NCBI GenBank assembly: GCA_002483745.1
Contig: DLIM01000019.1
Span: 49,327-76,740, forward strand
Reading direction: 5' to 3'
Origin: Caryophanales bacterium UBA7642
GTDB taxonomy: Bacteria; Bacillota_I; Bacilli_A; RFN20; CAG-288
Length of the DNA stretch: 27,414 nucleotides
Both the position numbers and the translations under genes were made by a program. The notes under the pieces were generated by a model. The model was not told the DNA's origin. It worked only from the letters and a program-made list of their open reading frames with translations, and did not search any database. This document shows, piece after piece, positions 15,862 to 24,440 of this stretch. The stretch's first letter is position 1, and every line of letters begins with the position of its first letter.

Positions 15862-16626
15862 ATGTCAATTAATTACCTGAATGAGCCGATGGAATTGATG
15901 AATTATCTGATTGAATCAATTTCTAAAAAGCCCTTTGTAGCTACCAAGTCTTTTTCCTTAGCTATTTCTCAGGCTGTCTTTGTCACTAATAGGCAATCAA
16001 CTTATTCAACCTGGATTAAGAATCAGAACTCTTTTTTTAAAGAAAGCATCTCAGCTTCTAAGAATATTGTCTTAGGCGAAAGATCATATTTGGATCGTTC
16101 TAAAGATTCAGTAAAATACTTTCGTACCCTTGATGAAAAATTAGTTAAATCGCCAACTGATTATGATTTTTCCTCGTTAAAAGAAAAAAGTTATTCCTAT
16201 AAAGACTATCTTGATCATTTTGGTGTTTCGCTTCTCTTCCCTCTTCCTTATGATTTTGATGTCGGCTATCTGATGTCAATCAAATTAAAGAAAAAAGAAA
16301 ATGGCTATATTTACTCTTTTAAGATCTCCCCTAAGGCTTTAGAAAACTATGGCAAGTTCATGCTTACTACCACTGAGGATGCTACTATGCCTTTTGTTAA
16401 ACAGGTTCTTCCTCCTGAGTTCAAATCTGTTTCAGTTACTCTTTACCTCAATAAGGATTTCCTTCCTCTTAAAGCAAAGCTTGATGAAATCTATACTTTA
16501 AAGTCTTTGTTTACTATTAAGACTGAAGCCAATTGTGTTCATGTCTTCTCCTATGATGAAGAGAAGATTCCTTCAATTTCTGAAAAACTTAAATACCCTG
16601 ATTTCACTGAAGAAACGAAACAATAG
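15862..16626 (+). CDS. Protein of unknown function
   Basis: I do not recognise this 254-residue protein. It has no signal peptide, membrane helix or known motif. The first half is helical and polar. The second half alternates beta-strand-like segments: GYLMSIKLKKKENGYIYSFK, SVTLYLNKDFLPLKAKLDEI and LFTIKTEANCVHVFSYDEE. The last of these recalls, weakly, the LolA/LppX-type beta half-barrel found in lipid- or lipoprotein-related proteins, but without the export signal those have. The ATG at 15862 has GAGAGG about 12 bases upstream, rather far. It is the first of three co-oriented genes, followed 39 bases later by a CPBP protease and then an Lgt-like gene, so a role near the cell envelope is a guess from context. 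Confidence 0.65.
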   Translation: MSINYLNEPMELMNYLIESISKKPFVATKSFSLAISQAVFVTNRQSTYSTWIKNQNSFFKESISASKNIVLGERSYLDRSKDSVKYFRTLDEKLVKSPTDYDFSSLKEKSYSYKDYLDHFGVSLLFPLPYDFDVGYLMSIKLKKKENGYIYSFKISPKALENYGKFMLTTTEDATMPFVKQVLPPEFKSVSVTLYLNKDFLPLKAKLDEIYTLKSLFTIKTEANCVHVFSYDEEKIPSISEKLKYPDFTEETKQ

Positions 16627-16665
16627 TTTATTGAATATGCTTTGCTTCTAGACTAAACTTAAAGC

Positions 16666-17424
16666 ATGGAAAAAGAATCTAAAAACTTGCTCTTTTCTTT
16701 TATTTACCTTCTTTGCTTTTATTTAGCAATCCAGTTGCTTCCTTTAAGTAGCTGGATAGCCTCAGAGTATGGTTATAGGTTAGTTAAGTTAGCCTTGCTT
16801 CTTGTAGTGGCTTTTTTAATCACTTTTGAAAAGATCAAAGCAAAGGTAATCTGCCCTAAAAAAGAGAAAAGACTTCCTTATCTGTTTCTTGTTCCTTTAG
16901 TCTTAGGTCCTTTATCTAACTTTCTCTATGGATTGTCTTTTAATGAAACTATCAGCATTAATATTTTTCCCTTGAATTTCAGTATTGATGTTTTTATTAC
17001 CCTAGTTAGTGTCTATCTTGAAGAAATGCTTTTCCGTCTTTTCTTACTAGTCTTTTTCTTAAAAATTCAAAAAGGCTCCCATAAAGAATTATTGGCAATT
17101 CTTTATTCTGCATTGACTTTCTCATTAATGCATTGTGTCAATTTTTATGGCAATTCTCCAATCTCAGTCTTAATTCAGTTAGCCTATACTTTAGTTTTAG
17201 GCTTGATTTTAGGGTTTGTGGCAATCTATTTTGAATCTCCAATTCTACCAATAATCGGTCATTTTCTTTTCAACTTCCTTAATCAGAATCTTTTCAACGT
17301 TTTCTATAATTTTGATTATGATTCGCAATATCTAATCTTTTCAGTGGTATTAGGAGTCATTCTTTTGCTATACTGCCTGATACTTAGTCTGCTATCAAGG
17401 AGAAAAGAAAGTCATGCTTCCTGA
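16666..17424 (+). CDS. CPBP-family intramembrane metalloprotease
   Basis: This is a polytopic membrane protein of 252 residues with about seven or eight hydrophobic helices. The three CPBP (CAAX protease and bacteriocin-processing) motifs are present: EEMLFR with Glu119, Glu120 and Arg124, SLMHCVN with His156 and Asn159, and GHFLFN with His199 and Asn203. Together these form the intramembrane glutamate/histidine metal site. Family members cleave membrane-embedded or prenylated substrates and often protect against bacteriocins. The substrate here is unknown. No strong ribosome binding site precedes the ATG at 16666. The last 11 bases overlap the start of the Lgt-like gene, so the two are translationally coupled, which hints at a joint role in processing envelope proteins (inference). 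Confidence 0.88.
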   Translation: MEKESKNLLFSFIYLLCFYLAIQLLPLSSWIASEYGYRLVKLALLLVVAFLITFEKIKAKVICPKKEKRLPYLFLVPLVLGPLSNFLYGLSFNETISINIFPLNFSIDVFITLVSVYLEEMLFRLFLLVFFLKIQKGSHKELLAILYSALTFSLMHCVNFYGNSPISVLIQLAYTLVLGLILGFVAIYFESPILPIIGHFLFNFLNQNLFNVFYNFDYDSQYLIFSVVLGVILLLYCLILSLLSRRKESHAS

Positions 17425-18214
17425 AATGTCTTTTGATGTTTACCCCATCATTGTGACGATTGGTGTCATCATGGCTTTTGTGTATGTTGAGATTTATTTT
17501 CATAAGCTAAATATGAAAAGAGGGGTAGCAACCTTTTATGAAATCATCGCTTCTGGCTCAGTTGCCTTTGGAGCTCTTTCTGCGGTTCTACTGCAGAACC
17601 TTTATGACTATATAGAGAATCCTTCTACTTATACCTGGACTTGGGCGATGACTTTCTATGGCGGAATTATGGGTGGTGTAGTTTGTTTCTTTGCTCTTTA
17701 TGCTATTTTCCATAAGAAATACCCGCATACTATTAAAGCTATTTATATTATTGCTCCCGCTTCAATCACAGTAGCTCATGGAATTGGAAGAATCGGCTGC
17801 TTCCTTGATGGCTGCTGCTACGGTTTACCAACTGATTCTCCTTTAGGCCTAGTTTTTAGAACGACTAATGGGGTAAAGGTCTGGCCTACTAATCTTTGGG
17901 AGGTTATTTTCCTTTTGGCTTTGTCGGTTGTCCTTCTGCTTCTAGCTTTAAATAAGAACACCAGATTATGTTTTCCCATCTATATGATTTCTTATGGAGC
18001 TTGGAGATTTGGAATCGAGTATTTAAGAGGGGATGATAGAGGCAGCTTTATTCCTGGAATTTCGCCTTCCCAGTTTTGGTCCATTATTCTATTTGTTGCT
18101 GGTATTGGGTTACTAATATATGTTCTATCTACTCCCCAAAAAGCACTTGATATTAGCTTGCTTCCCCATAATGAAAAGAAAGTTGTTAATTCTAACAGTG
18201 AAGTAAAAAAGTAA
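17414..18214 (+). CDS. lgt: Prolipoprotein diacylglyceryl transferase (Lgt-like)
   Basis: Lgt moves a diacylglyceryl group from phosphatidylglycerol to the lipobox cysteine of preprolipoproteins at the membrane. This 266-residue polytopic protein has about seven hydrophobic helices, FYGGIMGG near 81-88, and the signature region HGIGRIGCFLDGCCYG at 122-137, then YGAWRFGIEYLRGDDRG, which matches the C-terminal arginine region of Lgt. It differs from the E. coli pattern, in which the signature reads GRIGNFxNGE: Asn is replaced by Cys129 and the following Glu by Cys, and the upstream histidine of HGGLIG is Tyr82. Such cysteine-type members are commonly annotated as Lgt in Firmicutes, but activity is less certain. 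OppA in this window is a lipoprotein and so a possible substrate. Its start overlaps the protease gene by 11 bases. Confidence 0.78.
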   Translation: MLPEMSFDVYPIIVTIGVIMAFVYVEIYFHKLNMKRGVATFYEIIASGSVAFGALSAVLLQNLYDYIENPSTYTWTWAMTFYGGIMGGVVCFFALYAIFHKKYPHTIKAIYIIAPASITVAHGIGRIGCFLDGCCYGLPTDSPLGLVFRTTNGVKVWPTNLWEVIFLLALSVVLLLLALNKNTRLCFPIYMISYGAWRFGIEYLRGDDRGSFIPGISPSQFWSIILFVAGIGLLIYVLSTPQKALDISLLPHNEKKVVNSNSEVKK

Positions 18215-18216
18215 AC

Positions 18217-18251
18217 AAAAAGAGGACCATCAATCGATAGTCCTCTTTTTT
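18217..18251. terminator. Bidirectional hairpin terminator between lgt and oppF
   Basis: AAAAAGAGGAC (18217-18227) pairs with GTCCTCTTTTT (18240-18250) around a 12-base loop. T runs follow on either strand because the stem ends in A/T. It sits between convergent genes, three bases after the Lgt stop and eight bases past the end of oppF. Confidence 0.88.
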
Positions 18252-18258
18252 ATTGACT

Positions 18259-19869
18259 CTACTTAGATTCGTCTTCAGGATCAAAGATATGATCAGTTAA
18301 AGATTTATAGTTAGGGTTATTGTCATATTTGCTCTTCGCATCTTCTTCTTTGATTTCTTCACGGTACTTAACCATCTCAACTGAATTAGCTAAGATCCAA
18401 TGACCAGGTATGATTTCCTGGAAGGTAGGTTTCTCTTTAGAGTAATCATGGGTTTTTCTAGGATCATACTTAATACGTTTTCTTCTTCTTTCTGAGAGCG
18501 GGTTAGGCTTAGGTATAGCTGATAGAAGTGACTTTGTATAGGGGTGGAGCGGATGACGGAAGAGTTCATCGGAGGAAGCTTTTTCAACCATATCGCCAAA
18601 GTACATGACGCAGATGGTATCACAGAAGTATTTGACGACTGATAAGTCATGGGCAATGAAGAGCATGGAAAGGTTTCTAGATAGCTTCAATTCATTAAGA
18701 AGGTTAATAATCTGTGCTCTAATAGAGACATCCAAGGCTGAAATTGGTTCATCGCAGATAAGAAGTTCAGGATTCATAACTAAGGCCCTAGCGATACCGA
18801 TACGCTGACGTTGACCGCCAGAGAACTCATGAGGATAACGGGAGCAGTAATCAGGAATTAAACCGACTTCATTTAAGACGTCACAGACTTTCTGATGGTT
18901 CTTTTCTCCAATATCAGAGCCAAGGCTATGGTACTTCTTTTTAAGAACGGCAATCTGAGTCTTTTTATCTTCCTCACTTAATTTATTATTAGCCTTAATT
19001 TGCTTTATCTGTCGATCACATTCTTCACCGGCTTCCTTCTTCATGGTTCTTCTTTGAATCAGTAAGCCTTCCTGAATGATTTCTTCGACCGTCATTCTCG
19101 GATCTAGAGAATCTATCGGATCCTGGAAGATCATCTGAATTTGGGAGAGCAAAGCTTTATCGACATGGCGGTTATCGTATTTGATTTGTCTGATTTTGGA
19201 TTTTTGGGTTTTAACGGTGATATAGATGTGACGTTTGATTTTCTCAATCTCTTGGTTTCTTTTATCAACCGGAATGGAAGTATCAGCCTTTAACTGCTTG
19301 ATCTTCTTCTTTCCTTTGATTCTGACCCATTTGATTTCCTTTTCGTTCCAGCGATCACCGGCATTGATACGGACACCTTTGTAGTAGACACTTCCGGAAG
19401 TGATATCGTAAAGACGCATGATACTTCTTCCAGTAGTGGTTTTACCGCAGCCGGATTCACCGACCAAGCCTACGCATTCGCCTTTATGAATCTGGAAGGA
19501 GATACCATGGACAGCTTTAAGCCAATATTTATTCGTTCCATGTCCCATAGGGAAGAACTGCTTTAGATGGTTAACTGAAAGAATAATGTTTTTGTCGACA
19601 TATTCGGGTTTGGTTTTTACGTGGCCTTTATGAGGCGGAAGATTAAAGGATTTTGAATCATAGTTAAAAGTATGCTCTTCCTGATCATTGGCTTTTTCAA
19701 TGGAAGAAGAAGTAACTCTCTTTTCACCAAAGGCATTATCGGGAGAGGCATCAAGTTTATTGTCTATTAAATCATCGTTGCTAGAGGCAGGAAGCTTTGC
19801 AGTAGCAATTTCACTGTCTTTTAAGTTATCGGTATTGTCGTTCTTTTCATTATTGATGCTGTCGTTCAT
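18259..19869 (-). CDS. oppF: Oligopeptide ABC transporter ATP-binding protein OppF, with insertions
   Basis: This is one of the two ATPases that power oligopeptide uptake from the cytoplasmic face of OppBC. Nucleotide motifs are Walker A GESGCGKT at 137-144, Q-loop IFQDP near Gln249, signature FSGGQRQR at 349-356, Walker B ELLICDEP near 368-375 and H-loop AHDLSV. The C-terminal HPLHPYTKSLLSAIP segment is the typical OppD/OppF end. At 536 residues it is about 200 longer than usual. Residues 1-90 are acidic and look disordered, a basic insertion of about 70 residues sits between Walker A and the Q-loop (172-242), and another of about 50 follows the Q-loop (272-325). GAGGAGGA precedes the ATG, which lies 20 bases inside the end of oppD. 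It is the last gene of the operon and ends at the terminator. Confidence 0.93.
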   Translation of the reverse strand: MNDSINNEKNDNTDNLKDSEIATAKLPASSNDDLIDNKLDASPDNAFGEKRVTSSSIEKANDQEEHTFNYDSKSFNLPPHKGHVKTKPEYVDKNIILSVNHLKQFFPMGHGTNKYWLKAVHGISFQIHKGECVGLVGESGCGKTTTGRSIMRLYDITSGSVYYKGVRINAGDRWNEKEIKWVRIKGKKKIKQLKADTSIPVDKRNQEIEKIKRHIYITVKTQKSKIRQIKYDNRHVDKALLSQIQMIFQDPIDSLDPRMTVEEIIQEGLLIQRRTMKKEAGEECDRQIKQIKANNKLSEEDKKTQIAVLKKKYHSLGSDIGEKNHQKVCDVLNEVGLIPDYCSRYPHEFSGGQRQRIGIARALVMNPELLICDEPISALDVSIRAQIINLLNELKLSRNLSMLFIAHDLSVVKYFCDTICVMYFGDMVEKASSDELFRHPLHPYTKSLLSAIPKPNPLSERRRKRIKYDPRKTHDYSKEKPTFQEIIPGHWILANSVEMVKYREEIKEEDAKSKYDNNPNYKSLTDHIFDPEDESK

Positions 19870-21463
19870 ACTGTTCCTCCTCTTCTATGGCTTTTTCAAT
19901 TCTAGTAGTAACAATCTTAGGTGGGACGGCTTTAGGAGCAAACTTCTCATAGAGAAGCCAAGTAGATGCATAATGGGTGTCACTGATTTTAAAAACCGGT
20001 GGCTCATACTGATAATCAACACCTAAAGCATATTTGTTTCTAGCAGCAAAGGCATCGCCTTTAGGAGGATTGACAAGGTTTGGAGGTGTGCCAGGAATGG
20101 ATTCTAGTTTTTCTTTGGAATCAACATCCGGGATTGAAGAAAGTAGAGCCCAGGTATAAGGATGCTTAGGCTCGAAGAAAATTTCATAGGCAGTACCGAC
20201 TTCCACAATCTTGCCAGCATACATAACGGCGACTCGATCAGCCATATTTGCTACGACGCCTAAGTCATGGGTGATGAAGATGATGGACATATGACGTTCG
20301 GCTTTTAACTTGTTGATCAGCTCAAGAATCTGAGCCTGAATAGTTACATCAAGAGCAGTAGTCGGCTCATCACATATAAGAACTTCCGGATTAGCGGTTA
20401 AGGCGATAGCGATAACAATACGCTGTCTCATACCGCCAGAGAATTCAAACGGATACTGCTTATATCTTGCTTCAGGTTGAGGAATACCAACTTCTTTCAT
20501 GACATTTAAAGCCATCTCTTTAGCTTGCTTCTTAGTAATCTTTGTTAAGGAGATATATTCTTCGTTAATTTTATTCTTGTAAGCTTCTAACTCTTTAAGC
20601 TTCTTTTCATCAGGGTTAGTACCTAAATCTTTGATTTCAGCATCGACTTTCTTTAAGGCCTGTTCATGCTGCTTCTTTAAAGCTAAAGAATAAGCTTTGT
20701 TGTCTTTTTTGGCAACTTTCCTTCTGGCATTCAAAGCCTTTTTAAGAGCCGGTATTTTAGCCTTAAAGTCTTTATCCACTTGCTTGATAAGGGGCTTGTT
20801 CTTTTCTTTAATTTCCTTATAAGCTTTTTGGATGCGGGCCTTTTCTTTGCTTTGATAATCTTTGATATCCTTAGCAGGAAGGCTTCTGTTCTTCATATCG
20901 TAGATAGCATCCTTCATCTTCTTAGTAGCATCTGTCTTAAAGAAATCAGCTTCAGCGTAAAGCTTCTGTTTCTGATAATCTCTTTCAGTTGAAGCATTCT
21001 TGTAGGCAATTAGTTCTTTAGAGATGAGATTATCATATCTCTTCTTCAGAATGTTCCTGTTGATCATCGTGGCTTCGGTAATCTGCTTACCGATTTTCAT
21101 AATCGGATTCAATGATGAAAGAGGATCCTGGAAAATCATACCAATCTTATTTCCTCTGATTCGATGGAAGTCTTCTTCAGAGATTTTGGTTAAGTCTTCG
21201 CCTTCAAACATAGCGCTGCCGCCTTCAATGAGAGCCTCATTAGAAAGAATTCCCATTAAAGTTTTGCAGGTAGCTGATTTTCCGCATCCTGATTCTCCGA
21301 CAATACAAAGAGTTTCTCCTTTGTATAAGTCAAAGGAGACTCCTCTCACAGCGTGGACAATACCCGTATCAGACTTGAATGAGACTTGCAGGTCTTTAAC
21401 TTCAAGAATCTTAGGAGTGTTTTTATAGTCGATTCGATTATATTTGTTGGGGTCTAGTGCCAT
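19850..21463 (-). CDS. oppD: Oligopeptide ABC transporter ATP-binding protein OppD, with a coiled-coil insertion
   Basis: This is the partner ATPase of OppF. It shows Walker A GESGCGKS at 56-63, Q-loop FQDPLSSLNP with Gln112, signature FSGGMRQR at 341-348, Walker B VLICDEP at 361-367, D-loop TALDVTIQ, and H-loop THDLGVV. The C-terminus has KHPYTWALLSSIPD and a GTPPNLVNPPKGDAFAARN segment; in it the Fe-S or cysteine-type pattern some OppD proteins carry is absent. The usual length is about 330. The 537 residues here come from a very lysine- and glutamate-rich stretch of about 165 residues (about 140-306) in the helical subdomain between Q-loop and signature, which looks like a long coiled coil. 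AAGGAG lies before the ATG and three bases separate it from the oppC stop. Confidence 0.94.
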   Translation of the reverse strand: MALDPNKYNRIDYKNTPKILEVKDLQVSFKSDTGIVHAVRGVSFDLYKGETLCIVGESGCGKSATCKTLMGILSNEALIEGGSAMFEGEDLTKISEEDFHRIRGNKIGMIFQDPLSSLNPIMKIGKQITEATMINRNILKKRYDNLISKELIAYKNASTERDYQKQKLYAEADFFKTDATKKMKDAIYDMKNRSLPAKDIKDYQSKEKARIQKAYKEIKEKNKPLIKQVDKDFKAKIPALKKALNARRKVAKKDNKAYSLALKKQHEQALKKVDAEIKDLGTNPDEKKLKELEAYKNKINEEYISLTKITKKQAKEMALNVMKEVGIPQPEARYKQYPFEFSGGMRQRIVIAIALTANPEVLICDEPTTALDVTIQAQILELINKLKAERHMSIIFITHDLGVVANMADRVAVMYAGKIVEVGTAYEIFFEPKHPYTWALLSSIPDVDSKEKLESIPGTPPNLVNPPKGDAFAARNKYALGVDYQYEPPVFKISDTHYASTWLLYEKFAPKAVPPKIVTTRIEKAIEEEEQYERQHQ

Positions 21464-21466
21464 AAG

Positions 21467-23350
21467 TTAGTCAGCTCCTTTCAGTGACGGGTTAAAGGCA
21501 TCACGTAAGCCATTGCCAAAGAGGTTAAAAGAAATCATTAGGAGAGCCATGACTAATGAAGGAATCAACAGCAAGAAATTATAAGAGCCTAAGTAAACTT
21601 GGTTATTAGAAAGAATAACACCTAAGGATGCGGTTCCTTTTAAACCAAGGCCTAAGTATGATACTGCGGCTTCAGCAAAGATGACTGAAGGAATAATTAA
21701 GACAGCAGAAGTAACAATAGTACCGATAGAGTTAGGAAGAATATGCTTGAAAATTAAACGGTTATCACTAGCACCTAAAGATCGAGAGGCTAAAACATAT
21801 TCTCGTCTCTTGAATCGGTAGAACTGAGTTCTTGTCAATGAAGAGGTGCCAATCCAGCCAGTTAGGGACATAGCTAAGATAAAGACACCAAAGGAATTAC
21901 CAAGGTTTAAGACACAAAGAGTGACAACAATAATCCAAGGAATGTTTCCTAAGATATCAACTAATCTTTCCATGACCATATCAACAGCACCACCAAAGTA
22001 ACCTTCAATAGCTCCAAAGATTAAGCCAAATGAGAAAGTAATCAAGAAGATGATGATACCTAATCCTAAAGAGTTTCTTGTTCCTTCACAAAGGTACTTA
22101 AGTAAGTCTTTCCCAGTATTATCAGTGCCAAGAAGGTGTATAGGCATACTGGTATAGCCTAAGTAACGGTAATACTGTACCTGGCAAACGATTTCTTTAA
22201 CGACAACGCCTAATCCAGAAGTTACTTTTTGACTATAGACTTGAGTGATAGGGCATTTGTCTGAAAGAATTTCAAAAGAGGTTATGCCGACATCGAAATC
22301 ATAAGTCATATAGCCATTAGCGATATAGGTATCAAGAATAGAGGCACCAATAGTCATATCTTTCTTGCCATAGGCAGCTTCATAAGTGTCGTATCTGAAA
22401 GAGCAGGAAGTCTGAGAGGCACCATATAACGAATCAAGAGTTCCGACTCCTGACCAGGTTCCACCTAAGACCATAGCATTAGCATCAGTAAAGGAAACAG
22501 CACTAAGAGTAGTTCCAGCTTCAGTTAAGAGCGATTTCTTAAGGTAGACAGTTCCTAAGTTGTTTTCGTTTGATGGGGTGAAATACTGAATTGAGAAATC
22601 ACTGACGCCACTAACACTTGCTCCATCGATAATAGCATTTAAGGGAATAGTCTGTTCACCATATTTAGTAGAATCAGCTAAGACTTCGATTGTCTGACTG
22701 ATAGAAGAAGCATCAGTATAGGTAAGATTGATTCCATAAGCAGAGTCATCATAATCTTCCGGCTCCAAAGCCACTTCCATGTCATAATTTAAGACATATT
22801 GTTTTGTGGAATCGTAAGTGAAGGTAGGAGAAGTCAAGGTTCCTGAAGTGCTGGAATCACCAATACGGTAATAGCCGCCGGAGGCATATTTGTTAGCTTT
22901 ATTAGTAGTTCCTTCATAGGTAGTCAAAGAACCCTTAACAATAGCATTAGCATCAAAGCTTCCAGTAGGAAGATTTGTAGATGGATCATAAGTCTGATCG
23001 CTATAGGTCTTGCAGCCATCCCAGAATCCCGTTCCAGCGCTGAAAAGCTTTGGCTCAAGGAAAGTTTCATCAGCATGGACAGTATTAGTGTCATAGGAAA
23101 TACATACTGGCAATAGCAAAGCTAAGACTACCATGATTCCTAAAATAATAGTAGCAACGATGGAAGACTTATTCTTTGAGAATCTCTTGAGCGCATCACG
23201 GGCAAAAGTGGTAGGCTTACCATTCAACTTGACATCATGAATAGTTTTATCAGCCTGGTTAAACTTAAACATGTCCTTATTAAGGACAGCATCATGATGA
23301 ATATTAGCGCTATCGGTATAGGAGTATTTAATTGTTTCTTCGTTAGCCAT
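21467..23350 (-). CDS. oppC: Oligopeptide ABC transporter permease OppC, with a large extracellular insertion
   Basis: This permease subunit forms, with OppB, the membrane channel for peptides. It has 627 residues against about 300 for a usual OppC. A cytoplasmic N-terminus is followed by TM1 (about 64-85), then about 320 residues outside the membrane, then HLLGTDNTGKDLL (from about 405), the family's conserved start of the transport domain, and five further helices. The ABC-coupling EAA loop is YVLASRSLGASDNRLIFKHI and the end reads FNLFGNGLRDAFNPS, both typical. The insertion is rich in Ser, Thr, Tyr and beta strands (for example GTLTSPTFTYDSTKQYVLNY), like a jelly-roll domain, and its function is unknown. 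The ATG overlaps the oppB stop (TAATG) and is preceded by GGGGGA. Confidence 0.93.
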   Translation of the reverse strand: MANEETIKYSYTDSANIHHDAVLNKDMFKFNQADKTIHDVKLNGKPTTFARDALKRFSKNKSSIVATIILGIMVVLALLLPVCISYDTNTVHADETFLEPKLFSAGTGFWDGCKTYSDQTYDPSTNLPTGSFDANAIVKGSLTTYEGTTNKANKYASGGYYRIGDSSTSGTLTSPTFTYDSTKQYVLNYDMEVALEPEDYDDSAYGINLTYTDASSISQTIEVLADSTKYGEQTIPLNAIIDGASVSGVSDFSIQYFTPSNENNLGTVYLKKSLLTEAGTTLSAVSFTDANAMVLGGTWSGVGTLDSLYGASQTSCSFRYDTYEAAYGKKDMTIGASILDTYIANGYMTYDFDVGITSFEILSDKCPITQVYSQKVTSGLGVVVKEIVCQVQYYRYLGYTSMPIHLLGTDNTGKDLLKYLCEGTRNSLGLGIIIFLITFSFGLIFGAIEGYFGGAVDMVMERLVDILGNIPWIIVVTLCVLNLGNSFGVFILAMSLTGWIGTSSLTRTQFYRFKRREYVLASRSLGASDNRLIFKHILPNSIGTIVTSAVLIIPSVIFAEAAVSYLGLGLKGTASLGVILSNNQVYLGSYNFLLLIPSLVMALLMISFNLFGNGLRDAFNPSLKGAD

Positions 23351-24387
23351 TATTTCTTTTCCCCCATTCTAATACGAGGATCAAGAAAACCGTATGATAA
23401 ATCCAAGATGATGCCAGCTAGTAATCCAATCAAAGTAAATAAAGCCATATCAACCATTAAGACATTGTAGTCTTTAGCAGTTACAGCGGTATAGAAGAGA
23501 GAGCCGATTCCAGGAATGCCATACAAAGTTTCAAGAATCATTGATCCTGATAAGACACCGACGATTTCGGCTAAGATTGAAGGAAGAATAGGAACCATGG
23601 CATTTCTTAAAGCATGTCTCATAACTGCTTGTCTTTTAGTTAAACCTTTGGTTCTAGCTAATAAGAGGTAATCAGAATCAAGGACTTCACATAATTCAGC
23701 TCTTGTGAAACGGCAATATCCGCAGATGGATCCGCAGGATAAGGAAACAACCGGTATGATAAAACCTAGGACTCTAGTATTCATAGGAGCTCTAGTTGAT
23801 GGCCAAGAAGTGGGAAGGACCTTGGCTGAATATCCTAAAGTCATAATCAAGAATGAAATAATAACAAATGACGGAACAGAAATTAGGACCATTACCAAAG
23901 TCGAAATGACTGTATCAGTCGGTTTGTTTTTCTTTAAAGCCGCCCAGACACCTAAAGCGACACCAAGAGGAACAGAAATCAAAACTGAAATAACGTTTAC
24001 TTCAATGGTGGTAGGAAGCTTTGTCGAAATAATAATTCCGACATCAACATTCTCCATAATGACTGTTGAAACACCCCAATCCCATTTAGTAAATACATTT
24101 ACTAACCAGTTCCCATATTGTTCCATAATAGGTCTCTGATAATAGTAATGGACCATATTTACAGAATCAGTATATTTATATAACAGTTCTCCGATACCAT
24201 CAATCACACTTGAGGATTCAAGAACATATCCTAAACTAACTTGCTTAGCATAATAAGCTATCTGAGCCGAGGTAGTTCCAAGTGGTTTTGTGAATGGTAA
24301 AAGCTTCATTAAAATAAATGTCAGTGAAAGAATGATGAACAGTGTTACGAAAGCGAGTAGGATTCGTTTAATAACATACTTTGTCAT
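23350..24387 (-). CDS. oppB: Oligopeptide ABC transporter permease OppB
   Basis: This is the first permease subunit of the Opp importer, with 345 residues. The N-terminal helix begins MTKYVIKRILLAFVTLFIIL, as in most OppB/DppB proteins. It is followed by an extracellular stretch of about 80 residues that is longer than usual and contains KWDWGVSTV, then by five further helices. The EAA coupling loop reads YLLLARTKGLTKRQAVMRHA, followed by LRNAMVPILP, and the final LSYGFLDPRIRMG is typical of the family. The ATG is preceded by TAGGGGGAC. It lies 140 bases after the oppA stop, behind two hairpins, so it is probably expressed by read-through from the oppA promoter, at a lower level. The stop overlaps the oppC start. 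Confidence 0.94.
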   Translation of the reverse strand: MTKYVIKRILLAFVTLFIILSLTFILMKLLPFTKPLGTTSAQIAYYAKQVSLGYVLESSSVIDGIGELLYKYTDSVNMVHYYYQRPIMEQYGNWLVNVFTKWDWGVSTVIMENVDVGIIISTKLPTTIEVNVISVLISVPLGVALGVWAALKKNKPTDTVISTLVMVLISVPSFVIISFLIMTLGYSAKVLPTSWPSTRAPMNTRVLGFIIPVVSLSCGSICGYCRFTRAELCEVLDSDYLLLARTKGLTKRQAVMRHALRNAMVPILPSILAEIVGVLSGSMILETLYGIPGIGSLFYTAVTAKDYNVLMVDMALFTLIGLLAGIILDLSYGFLDPRIRMGEKK

Positions 24388-24440
24388 TTAGTCCCCCTAG
24401 AAAATTGCAATTTTTGAAATAAAGTCTTAAGAAGATAAAA

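Noticed and set aside
21024..21428. 134-residue plus-strand frame opposite oppD
   Set aside because: It mirrors the Walker A region of oppD and is a shadow of that conserved coding sequence.
23705..24139. 144-residue plus-strand frame opposite oppB
   Set aside because: It lies wholly antisense to a well-supported permease gene, has no ribosome binding site and its composition is that of a shadow frame.
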